Source: Hyphomicrobiaceae bacterium (GTDB lineage: Bacteria; Pseudomonadota; Alphaproteobacteria; Rhizobiales; Hyphomicrobiaceae). From it: a DNA stretch of 64,000 nt. Of this stretch, positions 47,908 through 56,290 are shown piece after piece. The stretch covers positions 1-64,000 of the forward strand of contig JAJFHG010000037.1 in the NCBI GenBank assembly GCA_021775735.1. The letters are read 5' to 3'. A model generated the notes under the pieces. The model ran no database searches, was not told the origin of the DNA, and worked only from the letters and a program-made list of their open reading frames with translations. Numbering within the stretch: the first letter of the stretch is position 1; each line of letters opens with the position of its first letter. The translations under genes and the position numbers were made by a program.

Positions 47908-49743
47908 TTACTCCGCCGCCTCACGGCCAAATTGCAAGTCGGCAAGGCGCTGGTAAAGCCCACCCTTAGACAACAATTCGCTGTGGGTGCCGTGCTCCAC
48001 GATGCGCCCTTCATCCATCACCAAAATGCGGTCGGCGCCCAACACCGTCGATAACCGATGCGCAATGACCAGGGTCGTTCTGTTTTTCATGATTTCATCA
48101 AGCGCCTGCTGAACCAGGACTTCATTTTCCGCATCGAGCGCGCTTGTCGCCTCATCCAGCAAAAGAACCGGTGCATCCTTCAGGACCGCGCGCGCAATCG
48201 CCAAGCGTTGACGTTGGCCACCGGATAAGGTGATCCCGCGCTCGCCAAGTTTCGTGTCATAGCCGTCAGTCAGATCTGCAATAAAACCATCGGCCTGAGC
48301 CGTCTTGGCAGCGGCTTCAACCTGTTTGCGGCTCGCGGTCGGACAACCGTAACGGATATTTTCGACAACCGTATCTGCAAACAATGCGACGTCCTGGGGC
48401 ACAAGCGCGATGCGATGGCGCGCTTTTTCAAGGTCTGCGTCTTTGATGTTGACGCCATCCAACTTCAACGCCCCTTGGGTTGGATCATAAAATCGCAAGA
48501 TCAGATTAAACAGTGTCGTCTTGCCAGCCCCCGAAGGACCAACAACCGCTACGGTTTCACCACGTTCGACCTTAAAGCTGACGTCATCAAGGGCTGGCTT
48601 TTCGCCACCCGAAGCATAAGAAAAAGTGACATTATCAAATTCCAACTCCCCAATGGCAGGATCCGGCAAGGGTTTTGGATTTTGCGGTGATGAGATCGCA
48701 GGCACAACCTCAAGCAACTCCGCCAAACGTTCTGCAGCACCTGCTGCCTGGCTGATCTCGCCCCAAACTTCTGACAGTTCCGCCAAGGCGCCTGCTGCAA
48801 ACAAAGCATAAAGGACGAATTGGCCAAGTCGCCCGCCGGTCATCTCACCGCTGATCACGGATGATGAGCCAAACCACAACACACCGACGATACTTGAAGT
48901 GACCAAAAGAATAGCCAACGCCGTCAACCCAGCACGCGCCTTCATTCGATCGCGTGCCGCATCAAACGTGCGCTCCACAGCCGACTGATAGCGGTCTGCA
49001 ACTGCATCTTGATGCGAAAATGCCTGCATAGTGCGCACGGCCGTAAGGTTTTCCGACGCATAGGCAGAGGCTTCCGCCAGTTGGTCCTGCGCTTTGCGCG
49101 ATAGTTTTCGCACCAAGCGACCAAAGCCAACCAGCGGCAAGACAATCGCAGGAATAGCGAGCAACACCATCATGGACAGAGATGGCGACGTATAAATCAT
49201 CATCCCCAGCGCGCCAATCAGCATAATACTGTTGCGCAACAATTGGCTGAGGGCTGTTCCAGCAGCGGCTTTGATTTGCGTTGTATCAGCGGTCAAGCGA
49301 CTCATCACTTCGCCTGAGTGTGCACTTTCAAAAAATACCGGCCCGAGTTTGGTCAAATGCCGAAACACATCTGAGCGAACATCCGAGACAACGCGCTCAC
49401 CGAGCCAATTGATTAGATAGAACCGCGAGGCACTGGCCAAAGCCAGCACACAGCCAATGGCGATCAGCATCATGAAGTACTGATCAATCAATTGACCGTC
49501 GTGTGCACCAAAGCCGTAGTCGATCATACGACGCACCGCCATCGGTACGGCCAGCATGGCGCCTGCCGACACGACAAGCGCGACCAATGCGCCTGCAAGG
49601 ATCAGTGGTGATTTGAGAATATAGGGCTTCAGCATTTTAAGTGGAGACAGGGATACGCGGCTGGATGGCGTACCCTCGCCGTCATCTTTGCCAGCACCTA
49701 CCTCAGTTTGGTCCGCAGACTGACGCCGCCGTTTTCGTGCCAC
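47908..49743 (-). CDS. ABC transporter, fused permease/ATPase of the MsbA/LmrA type
   Basis: A 611-residue half-transporter that works as a homodimer. Six membrane helices cover about 40-330. The nucleotide-binding domain has Walker A GPSGAGKTTLF, Q-loop VPQDVALFA, signature LSGGQRQRLAIARA, Walker B VLLLDEATSALD and the switch histidine in VIAHRLSTV. The pattern is that of lipid and drug exporters of the MsbA group; lipid A, glycolipid or multidrug export is possible. The start is a GTG at 49743 with AGGAG upstream. The N-terminus is basic and hydrophilic for about 35 residues. It converges on the GST gene. Confidence 0.93.
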   Translation of the reverse strand: MARKRRRQSADQTEVGAGKDDGEGTPSSRVSLSPLKMLKPYILKSPLILAGALVALVVSAGAMLAVPMAVRRMIDYGFGAHDGQLIDQYFMMLIAIGCVLALASASRFYLINWLGERVVSDVRSDVFRHLTKLGPVFFESAHSGEVMSRLTADTTQIKAAAGTALSQLLRNSIMLIGALGMMIYTSPSLSMMVLLAIPAIVLPLVGFGRLVRKLSRKAQDQLAEASAYASENLTAVRTMQAFSHQDAVADRYQSAVERTFDAARDRMKARAGLTALAILLVTSSIVGVLWFGSSSVISGEMTGGRLGQFVLYALFAAGALAELSEVWGEISQAAGAAERLAELLEVVPAISSPQNPKPLPDPAIGELEFDNVTFSYASGGEKPALDDVSFKVERGETVAVVGPSGAGKTTLFNLILRFYDPTQGALKLDGVNIKDADLEKARHRIALVPQDVALFADTVVENIRYGCPTASRKQVEAAAKTAQADGFIADLTDGYDTKLGERGITLSGGQRQRLAIARAVLKDAPVLLLDEATSALDAENEVLVQQALDEIMKNRTTLVIAHRLSTVLGADRILVMDEGRIVEHGTHSELLSKGGLYQRLADLQFGREAAE

Positions 49744-49981
49744 GCATTGCTCCTAGATCATTTCTTCGGGTGCCTTGCGACCCTGCCATTTATGGACGCA
49801 CCATGCCCGAGCGACCCGCTCGCCTCAAGGCGAACACCAGCCATAACACGGGCCCTCTTGCCGCACCCAGCGCTCAGGGCGCGCTGTGACTTGTCACCCC
49901 CGGCCAACTCGATTATAGAGGCCCATTCTCATTCACCCGACGGTGCCCTGAGCCCCGGGATTTCAGCTAAGGTTGAGCGCG

Positions 49982-50203
49982 ATGAAGACCGACAATACCC
50001 ATCCTGATTACCACCAAATCAAGGTCGTAATGACCGATGGTACCGAATTTATGACCTATTCGACCTATGGCAAGGAGGGCGACACGCTCCACCTTGAGGT
50101 TGACCCGACCACGCACCCTGCCTGGACCGGCGGTGATCAACACCTGACCGACCGCGGCGGACGCCTGTCACGGTTCAAAAAGAAATTCGAAGGCATGTTT
50201 TAA
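49982..50203 (+). CDS. rpmE: 50S ribosomal protein L31
   Basis: A 73-residue ribosomal protein with [41 protein letters not shown] and [11 protein letters not shown]. This is the alphaproteobacterial L31 that lacks the zinc-binding cysteines. It bridges the subunits near the central protuberance. The ATG at 49982 follows AAGG. It is monocistronic with a very strong bidirectional terminator, and divergent from the ABC transporter. Confidence 0.96.
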   Translation: MKTDNTHPDYHQIKVVMTDGTEFMTYSTYGKEGDTLHLEVDPTTHPAWTGGDQHLTDRGGRLSRFKKKFEGMF

Positions 50204-50248
50204 AGTCCCACGCCTTTTTGGCCCACGTTGGGCACTGAGACCGACAAA

Positions 50249-50283
50249 AAAACGACCCGGATCACTGCGATCCGGGTCGTTTT
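50249..50283. terminator. Strong bidirectional terminator between rpmE and the DUF1465 gene
   Basis: A perfect 15-bp stem (50249-50263 with 50269-50283) around a 5-base loop, T-rich on the plus-strand side and A-rich before the stem. It serves the converging rpmE and DUF1465 transcripts. Confidence 0.94.
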
Positions 50284-50349
50284 TAATTGGGAGCATTTGA
50301 TAGTTCAGTTGGGAAGGTGGCAAGTCCAGCAAGATGCTGGTCCAGCGAG

Positions 50350-50907
50350 CTAACTGGAGAGTTTGCCACCAAAGGCTGCTGTCAGTTGCTGCATTTGATC
50401 GGCAACTGGGTTGAGCCGCGTGACGTTGCCAGCAACGCCAATGTCGCCATCCAGATTCATTGCCCGATCGAGTTGGACAATGCGGTCATGCAGCAGAAAA
50501 CTTTCTTCAATCAGACCGCGCAAACCTTCGGGCAAGTCTTCAAAGCCTTTGACGTGCGAGGGACGTCCCAATCCCTGTAGCTTGATGCGCGAACGCTTCA
50601 GCTTGGCTTCTTCTGCAGAAATCTCACCATCTTTCAGCGCGCGACGCACCAGCAACCAGGACGCAAGGTCCAGAAGCCGCGTCGTCAAACGCATGCTTTC
50701 AGTTGCATAAAGAACAGTGGAGGGTTGTTTGAGTCCTTTGGACTCTTGCCGGCCCGTCCCATCAAGGTAGGCGGCAGTGCGCTCAACGAGCGCCATACCT
50801 TCTTTGAACACGACATCGAAATTGGCGGAAGCTTGAAATTGCTCACCAAATGATACCGTGACACACGAGGAGGTGGCCGTGTTACCGGCGCAGGATTCAT
50901 TACTCAT
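50350..50907 (-). CDS. DUF1465 family protein
   Basis: A 185-residue protein of the alphaproteobacterial DUF1465 family. It is mostly helical: FKEGMALVERTAAYLDGTGRQESKGL, TVLYATESMRLTTRLLDLASWLLVRRALKDGEISAEEA, LPEGLRGLIEESFLLHDRIVQLDRAM and a final amphipathic helix. No catalytic motif is visible. The family is nearly universal in Rhizobiales and Caulobacterales; I know of no firm biochemical role. The start is taken at the ATG 50907, with a GTG at 50922 as alternative. It is expressed alone. Confidence 0.88.
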   Translation of the reverse strand: MSNESCAGNTATSSCVTVSFGEQFQASANFDVVFKEGMALVERTAAYLDGTGRQESKGLKQPSTVLYATESMRLTTRLLDLASWLLVRRALKDGEISAEEAKLKRSRIKLQGLGRPSHVKGFEDLPEGLRGLIEESFLLHDRIVQLDRAMNLDGDIGVAGNVTRLNPVADQMQQLTAAFGGKLSS

Positions 50908-51025
50908 GACAAACTTTGACACAAACGCTTACTCTCTTTGAACGACATACACCGTATGATCTTACGTGGCTATAGTTAACAACTTGCACCAAATCGGGGC
51001 AGCACGAAGCTTATCCCCAACTAAG

Positions 51026-51058
51026 CAAAAAAAGAGCCGCTTGGAAACAAGCGGCTCT
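51026..51058 (-). terminator. Strong minus-strand terminator 250 bases past the DUF1192 gene
   Basis: An 11-bp perfect stem (AGAGCCGCTTG at 51033-51043 with 51048-51058) capped by a GAAA/TTTC tetraloop. Read on the minus strand it runs into at least seven T. It may end the DUF1192 transcript or a separate small RNA from 51059-51306. Confidence 0.88.
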
Positions 51059-51306
51059 AAAGTCAACAGGGAGGCGTCAAACAGAGTGGCAGGGGCCACT
51101 CGGGATCCAGATGACTGGATATGCTGTAGACTAGGAGAACGACCTTAACAAAACGTAAATGGTTAAGAGTTTTAGACCTGAAAAGTGCGTTCACAGGTAA
51201 GGCAGATCAAGCCTCAATTGGGCCCTGCAACTGAACCGTGTTACCAAAAATTGCACCGGTAATATCAATACATTGTCAATAAAATCAATGCACTCGCGTC
51301 TCACGC

Positions 51307-51495
51307 TCAGCTCTTGAAAACCTGGTCAGCCGCGGCCCCGATTTTTACCTTACGATCCCGCTCTTTTTCGACCCGTGCAATTTCTTCCCTCAAGTCGGTG
51401 ATGCGTTGCTCAAGCTCAGCCACCGACAAATTCTCGAGATTATCGCCAATTGCCGCGGCCGGCGCCTGTTTCGGCTGGACATCGTCCCAATCCAT
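51307..51495 (-). CDS. DUF1192 family small protein
   Basis: A 62-residue protein: MDWDDVQPKQA, an acidic linker, then ENLSVAELEQRITDLREEIARVEKERDRK, a coiled-coil helix, and the closing AADQVFKS. This is the DUF1192 pattern, conserved in alphaproteobacteria, with no known function. GGAG precedes the ATG at 51495. A longer frame to 51804 would overlap the divergent oxidoreductase gene and is rejected. It is divergent from the quinone oxidoreductase, as in several other Hyphomicrobiales as far as I recall. Confidence 0.87.
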   Translation of the reverse strand: MDWDDVQPKQAPAAAIGDNLENLSVAELEQRITDLREEIARVEKERDRKVKIGAAADQVFKS

Positions 51496-51600
51496 TGCCC
51501 TGCTCCATTTGAGAACGGTTGTCGCTCTGATACGGATCAGGCACAACAGCACCAATGTTGCCGCACTGATGATCCAACCAGAAAGTTCTATATACCCGTC

Positions 51601-52611
51601 ATGAGCACCCAATCCAACGCCCTTCCCGCTGAAATGACTGTAATTGCTATTGACGGCAAGGGCGGACCCGAAGTTCTGAAAGCCCGGCAAGTGGCAATGC
51701 CATCGCCCGGCCCTGAACAACTTCTCGTTGCGGTTGAGGCGGCAGGCGTCAATCGACCGGACGTCCTGCAACGCAAAGGCTTCTATCCCGCGCCCAAGGG
51801 ACACTCAGATGTTCCTGGGTTGGAAGTTGCAGGATCCGTCGCCGCCGTGGGCTCTGATGTCAGCCGTTTTAAGGTTGGTGACCCCGTTATGGCGCTGGTC
51901 AATGGCGGTGGTTATGCCACCCACTGCATTGGTGAAGCGGCCGCAACGCTCCCCATTCCCGCAGGCCTTTCGATGCAGCACGCAGCTGGCGTGCCCGAAA
52001 CCTTCTTCACCGTCTGGCACAATGTCTTTGAGCGCGGCGGCCTCAAAGCCGGTGACTGGTTCCTGGTGCACGGCGGATCAAGCGGTATCGGCACCACCGC
52101 CATTCAACTAGCCAAGGCGTTTGGTGCCAAAGTTCTGACGACCGCAGGCTCACAGGAAAAATGCGACGCCTGTCTGGCTCTAGGTGCAGACCGCGCTATC
52201 AATTACCGCGAAGAAAACTTTCTTGATGTTGTCAAACAGGAAACGGGAAAACGCGGTGTGGATGTTATTCTCGACATGGTCGGCGGTGACTACATCGGCC
52301 AAAACATTCGCGCGCTCAGCGATGATGGACGGCTTGTGAACATTGGCTATCAATCTGGCTCCGAAGTCACCGTTGATATGATGCGCGTCATGCTGAAACG
52401 CTTGACGCTGACAGGATCTACGCTACGCATTCGACCAAATTCTGTGAAAGGCGCCATCGCGCAGGCGTTGGAAGACAAAGTTCTACCACTGCTGGCGTCA
52501 GGTCAGATCAAGGTCATGATCGACAGCACGTATCCACTCGCCGACGCAGCCAAAGCCCACGCCCGCATGGAAACCAGCCAGCACATTGGGAAAATTATTT
52601 TGACGGTTTGA
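51601..52611 (+). CDS. NAD(P)H quinone oxidoreductase, zinc-free MDR family (PIG3 type)
   Basis: A 336-residue medium-chain dehydrogenase/reductase without zinc ligands. The N-domain shows AAGVNRPDVLQRKGFYP and VPGLEVAGSVAAVGSDVSRFKVGDPVMAL. The Rossmann part is WFLVHGGSSGIGTTAIQLAKAFGAKV, then LGADRAINYREENF, VDVILDMVGGDYIGQNI and KGAIAQALEDKVLPLLASGQIK. It transfers hydride from NADPH to quinones or enones. The ATG at 51601 fits the family; the open frame upstream from 51406 is antisense to DUF1192. Confidence 0.93.
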   Translation: MSTQSNALPAEMTVIAIDGKGGPEVLKARQVAMPSPGPEQLLVAVEAAGVNRPDVLQRKGFYPAPKGHSDVPGLEVAGSVAAVGSDVSRFKVGDPVMALVNGGGYATHCIGEAAATLPIPAGLSMQHAAGVPETFFTVWHNVFERGGLKAGDWFLVHGGSSGIGTTAIQLAKAFGAKVLTTAGSQEKCDACLALGADRAINYREENFLDVVKQETGKRGVDVILDMVGGDYIGQNIRALSDDGRLVNIGYQSGSEVTVDMMRVMLKRLTLTGSTLRIRPNSVKGAIAQALEDKVLPLLASGQIKVMIDSTYPLADAAKAHARMETSQHIGKIILTV

Positions 52612-52630
52612 TTTTACAACACCACCTGGA

Positions 52631-52751
52631 CACATCCGCTTTTGAACGCACAGCGGAATGTTATACCCCCCCGGCGATATGGTCTGCTCATGACCCAAAG
52701 CGGTCATAGAGCTACGTTGGCGTTGATGTCCTCTCATGACCCAAAGTCCTC
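52631..52751 (+). repeat. Dispersed palindromic repeat, copy with an extra second module
   Basis: First module: CATCCGCTTTTGAACGCACAGCGG (52632 on). Second module: GTCTGCTCATGACCCAAAGCGG (52682-52703). A further second-module copy with shortened arms, TGTCCTCTCATGACCCAAAGTCCT, follows at 52727-52750. The tandem duplicate suggests local copying. Confidence 0.72.
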
Positions 52752-52908
52752 ATTTTGGGTTAAGCACCAGGGCCTTAAACAGATCTCTTGTGTCCGAGCT
52801 GCAACGAGGCCGAACCAAAACGCCCCAATGTGAGCTTTAGCGTTTGCACCGCTTGCTACCCAGTCGTCAGATGCGTCCAGTTCTTTTGTTATGCGTAATG
52901 GCTGGATT

Positions 52909-53715
52909 ATGGGTCTCTACTCAAACGGCCTGACGAGAGCGGTGGGCGTATGCTTTGCATTCGCCCTTTTCGGCGTTGTGCAAACGCTGGCGCAGAGTGC
53001 ACCTGGTCCTGCTGTCTCTGGCCCCAATGGCAAATTTAGTGTTGAGGGTGGTGAGTACGACAACGAAGGGTCATTCCTTGCAAAAGGCAGTTATTCGCTC
53101 CCACTGGGACATGCCTTTGGTCTTCAAATGGACGGGGCGCTTGGCCGTATTGACGACGAGCTTATGGGCGGGGGTGGCGTCCACCTTTTCACCCGCAAAC
53201 CAGAAAAATATCTCTTCGGTTTTTACGGCAGCTATCACACCTGGGACGGTATTGATATTTGGCGCGCGGCAACTGAGTTTGAAGTTTACCTTGATCGATT
53301 TTCTTTAACTGGCCTAGCCGGCATCGAAGGTATTGAGTTCCCAACAACAGATGGCGGCCTCCAAGTCCTCCATCAGGATGACGAACATTTCTTTGGCTAT
53401 TTTGATGCCGCGTATTATCTAACCGATAATCTCAAAATTTCGGCTGGTTATCGCTATATCAGCGAGGCCCACTTGGGTGCAGCAAGTGTTGAATATCTCA
53501 TCCGCTCATCGAGCATTCCAATTTCTTTGTTTGCGCAAGGTCATTTTGGCGAAGAAGAGTTCAATCGGATTACGGGCGGTGTGAAGATTTACTTCGGTGC
53601 CGATCAATCTAAATCGTTGATGTCGCGCCACCGCACCGAAGACCCGCAGAACTACACGCCGGTTTTCCCCGACCTCGCGACTGCTAGCCAGTCCACACCA
53701 GCCCCACCGGAGTAG
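52909..53715 (+). CDS. Predicted outer-membrane beta-barrel protein
   Basis: A 268-residue protein with a signal peptide (GVCFAFALFGVVQTLAQS). The mature chain is made of alternating 8-11-residue strands with aromatic girdles: FLAKGSYSLPLGHAFGLQMDGALG, YLFGFYGSYHTWDGIDIWRAATEFEVYL, FGYFDAAYYLTDNLKISAGYRYI and FNRITGGVKIYFG. This suggests a barrel of eight or more strands. No family name is certain. Ligand and function are unknown. Start choice is weak: ATG 52909 has CTGGA before it, and 52891 is the alternative. The C-terminus is extended by a Ser/Pro-rich tail rather than ending in Phe. Confidence 0.72.
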   Translation: MGLYSNGLTRAVGVCFAFALFGVVQTLAQSAPGPAVSGPNGKFSVEGGEYDNEGSFLAKGSYSLPLGHAFGLQMDGALGRIDDELMGGGGVHLFTRKPEKYLFGFYGSYHTWDGIDIWRAATEFEVYLDRFSLTGLAGIEGIEFPTTDGGLQVLHQDDEHFFGYFDAAYYLTDNLKISAGYRYISEAHLGAASVEYLIRSSSIPISLFAQGHFGEEEFNRITGGVKIYFGADQSKSLMSRHRTEDPQNYTPVFPDLATASQSTPAPPE

Positions 53716-53795
53716 GGGTACTGGGAAAGCGCATGGACGGCCGCCCTCGTACTATGCACCCGGGTGGAAGGCGTGCCCGCTCGTTCCACAGGGCT

Positions 53796-54104
53796 TCACC
53801 AAGGACCACCCGGGCACATCGTGAACAACGCTCCGCCTCGATCGTGTAGTCCCGCTCCGACCCACCTGCGCCATCGCCTGACATAAATCTCAAGCGGAGA
53901 AGCGTCAGACGGCGGCCGCCGCTCCTGCTCATAAAGCCGAGATGCTTTCTCAAAAAAATTCTTGATCGTCTGCTTGGCCACTGTCAGTCCTGCGCGACTG
54001 AAATGGTAGCCAAGAAAATCAAACCCGCGTTCGATCCGTCCGATGAAGGTCTTGTCCGGGTGCTTTTCCCGGCTGAGCACCAGTGACTTCCGCTTATGAC
54101 CCAA
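53796..54104 (-). pseudogene. Tail fragment of a group II intron reverse transcriptase/maturase
   Basis: About 70 codons match the extreme C-terminus of group II intron-type reverse transcriptases (FIGRIERGFDFLGYHF, TVAKQTIKNFFEKASRLYEQE, YVRRWRRWVGAGL). The polymerase motifs (such as YADD) and the intron RNA are missing, so it is a relic. Its upstream edge coincides with a module of the dispersed repeat at 54087-54112. Compared with neighbours it is GC-rich, as expected for an imported element. The first dozen codons come from repeat sequence and are not RT-like. Confidence 0.78.
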
Positions 54105-54113
54105 TGCCGACAG
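54087..54113. repeat. Dispersed repeat module at the edge of the RT relic
   Basis: TTCCGCTTATGACCCAATGCCGACA, spanning about 54087-54111, is the second module with three substitutions. It lies exactly between the RT tail and the truncated phosphoesterase. Confidence 0.6.
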
Positions 54114-54128
54114 GCAACGGCCACTGAC

Positions 54129-54347
54129 CTAGATCAGTTCTTGTGCCCAAGCGGGACCGCGGCGAACCTTCCAGAAATCTATGATATCGCCGACGAGATC
54201 GTATGTGTCGGTATCAATGTGTTTCAGAAAATCCAATAGTGTATCGGCTTGGGTGGCGCGTGTGCCAAGATGAAAGTCCGATATGAATACTGAGCGGCAA
54301 CGCGTTGGTGATTTGCTTCCAGTTTCCAAGAGAGTGCTCCACTCCAA
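54129..54347 (-). pseudogene. Truncated LpxH-like metallophosphoesterase (N-terminal fragment)
   Basis: A 72-codon fragment with the first blocks of the UDP-2,3-diacylglucosamine diphosphatase-like family: SVFISDFHLGTRATQADTLLDFLKH (the D-x-H metal ligands) and DTYDLVGDIIDFWKVRRGPAW (the GD-x-x-D ligand region). A complete member is about 270 residues, so three quarters are missing and no metal site could form. The break is 25 bases from the RT relic, which is on the same strand. The gene was probably destroyed by insertion or deletion there. Confidence 0.78.
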
Positions 54348-54492
54348 TGAGGTTCTAACCGGCTAAAACCAGACTCGTGTTTCAATTGCGTGACAGAAGA
54401 TTGACTCCAATGGCCTCCCCTATACTCTGTCACAAAACTGAAATATTAACCTGCAAAACGAGTTGGAATTATAGTCAGAGCGGACGGGGCGC

Positions 54493-56085
54493 TTGGCGAG
54501 AATTGATAAGCGCAAAGTTCAGCGCGAAATTGAACTGAAGTTTGACATACGCGGTAGGCAGCTCAAGCGCCTGCGCCGCCGCGTGGTTTTGCGTGATCTC
54601 AGCGTTTCCAAACCATTTGTTCGAAAACTTACCTCCATCTATTTTGATGATACACCCCAGTCACTTCGGAACGCTGGCGTTTCCTTGCGATTGCGCAAGT
54701 CAACGGATGGTTGGGTCCAAACATTGAAGTGGAATAAAATATCATGCTCGGGCCTGTTCGATGCCCGTGAATTCGAAACGGCTGTACCAAACAAAAAATT
54801 AGACGTTGCGCTCTTAATGAATAGGGCCGTCCCTGCCGAGATTAGTAAGCTGCTGTCTGGGCGCCGCCTTACTCCAATATTTAAAACACAAATTTCGCGC
54901 ACGACACGATTGGTAAGAAGTGCTGGCGGGCACGACATTGAGGTGGCGTTTGATTCAGGGCAAGTGAGCAATGGTGAATTAACCGAGCTGTTTGAAGAAC
55001 TGGAGCTTGAACTCAAGTCGGGTGATGTCTCAGGTCTATTCAAATTTGCCCGCCAGCTAATTGGCAAAGAGTTTGTCTTATTGTCTCGCTACAGCAAGGC
55101 AGAACGCGGATATGCATTGATTTCTGGCGATAAATTCGTGCGCTCCGCTGGCAAAACGCAAAAATCAAAATTTCTCCCACGCGAGTCAATAGATTTGACT
55201 GGATCGGTGATCCAAAAAACGTTTTCAGTTTGCGCGGAGCAAATCATTCATAACCTTGCATTGGTGCTGACAAGTGCAGATCCAGAAGGACCGCATCAGT
55301 TGAGGATCGGTTTGAGGCGATTGCGTAGTGCAATACAGAGCGTTGAACCAGTTTTTGAAAGCGATGGTCGGGCCAAAGAATTCAAGCGCATAGCGCGCGA
55401 AGCTCGCAAGCTCGGACGGTTGGTTGGCGCGCTAAGAGATGCTGATGTTCTAGAGTCGGATATTGCTGGCGCCGCTATTGAATGCGCGTCTTCCGCTTCC
55501 ATCGAAATTGGTGCCAACCAATTGTCCAAAGCTCTAGCTCAGCATCGTGTCGATACGCGTAAATCAGTGGTACATCAGTTGTCGTCAAACCAAACAACAC
55601 GGTTCTTGTTGGATCTGCTGGAACGGATAGCTTTGCTCAGCCAGATTGAAAATTCGGCGCATCCGTCCAAAACAATAGAAGATCGTGCAAATGAAGCGCT
55701 ACAAAAGTCGTGGAATAAGGTCAGCAAAAGAGGGCGGCGTCTCAGCAAGTTGTCGATCAAAGAGCGACACAACATGCGAAAAGACCTAAAAACACTTCGT
55801 TATCAGGCTGAATTTTTCGCCGGTCTATATCCTGAGAGCCGTGTCAAGCCGTTCCTTAAGGCGCTGAAACGATTGCAGAACGTGTTTGGCTATTTGAATG
55901 ATGCGGCAATGGCCGAACAGTTGCTAATCCTTCCCTCGTTGAAGTCGCATCCAAATCCCCTTGTTCAAAAAGGCATTGGATATGTCGTGGGCTGGCATGA
56001 AAATCGTGCAGCGATAAAATGGGTCGGTGCACAAGGCCAATGGAAAGATCTGTGCAGCATAAAACCATTTTGGCAGAATGCATGA
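54493..56085 (+). CDS. CYTH-CHAD domain protein (predicted inorganic triphosphatase, polyphosphate-binding)
   Basis: A 530-residue protein. The N-terminal CYTH domain (about 10-205) opens with REIELKFDI, the E-x-E-x-K metal/triphosphate motif, and continues with SIYFDDTPQSLRNAGVSLRLRKS, VQTLKWN and the acidic ELFEELELELKSGD. The C-terminal CHAD domain (about 235-520) is helical with regularly spaced His and Arg: GPHQLRIGLRRLRSAI, ARKLGRLVGALRDADV, RHNMRKDLKTLRYQAEFFAGL. CYTH tunnels hydrolyse triphosphate and CHAD binds polyphosphate, so a role in polyphosphate metabolism is likely. The start is a TTG at 54493 with GGACGGGG upstream. Confidence 0.93.
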   Translation: MARIDKRKVQREIELKFDIRGRQLKRLRRRVVLRDLSVSKPFVRKLTSIYFDDTPQSLRNAGVSLRLRKSTDGWVQTLKWNKISCSGLFDAREFETAVPNKKLDVALLMNRAVPAEISKLLSGRRLTPIFKTQISRTTRLVRSAGGHDIEVAFDSGQVSNGELTELFEELELELKSGDVSGLFKFARQLIGKEFVLLSRYSKAERGYALISGDKFVRSAGKTQKSKFLPRESIDLTGSVIQKTFSVCAEQIIHNLALVLTSADPEGPHQLRIGLRRLRSAIQSVEPVFESDGRAKEFKRIAREARKLGRLVGALRDADVLESDIAGAAIECASSASIEIGANQLSKALAQHRVDTRKSVVHQLSSNQTTRFLLDLLERIALLSQIENSAHPSKTIEDRANEALQKSWNKVSKRGRRLSKLSIKERHNMRKDLKTLRYQAEFFAGLYPESRVKPFLKALKRLQNVFGYLNDAAMAEQLLILPSLKSHPNPLVQKGIGYVVGWHENRAAIKWVGAQGQWKDLCSIKPFWQNA

Positions 56086-56134
56086 TTTGATGCCCCTAGA
56101 AACATTTGTATTTTGGGAAATTGTGCTGGATCAA

Positions 56135-56206
56135 TGTCCGCTTCTGGCCCTAAGCGGACACGGCGCTATGTTTACTTTGACGTCCGCTCATGACCCAAAG
56201 CAGACA
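56135..56206 (+). repeat. Dispersed palindromic repeat, best-preserved two-module copy
   Basis: Module A is TGTCCGCTT-CTGGCCCT-AAGCGGACA (56135-56160), a near-perfect 9-bp-arm palindrome. A spacer of 21 bases (CGGCGCTATG...) follows. Module B is GTCCGCTCATGACCCAAAGCAGAC (56182-56205). Both modules can fold as hairpins. Confidence 0.85.
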
Positions 56207-56214
56207 AAATAACG

Positions 56215-56244
56215 ACTCCGGGTTTTCTCAAACCCGGAGTTTTT
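56215..56244 (+). terminator. Intrinsic terminator after the CYTH-CHAD gene
   Basis: An 11-bp perfect stem (ACTCCGGGTTT at 56215-56225 with 56230-56240), loop TCTC, followed by five T. On the other strand it could also end the transcript of the membrane gene at 56291. Confidence 0.92.
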
Positions 56245-56290
56245 CATTTTGAAGATGGCGGGATGCGCAGCTTGGCACATGTTTGCCTTC

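Noticed and set aside
53796-54104. Reverse transcriptase relic as a retron or diversity-generating element
   Set aside because: Only the group II intron-type C-terminus is present. No YADD core, no msr/msd-like hairpin, no template/variable repeat pair and no accessory gene were seen.
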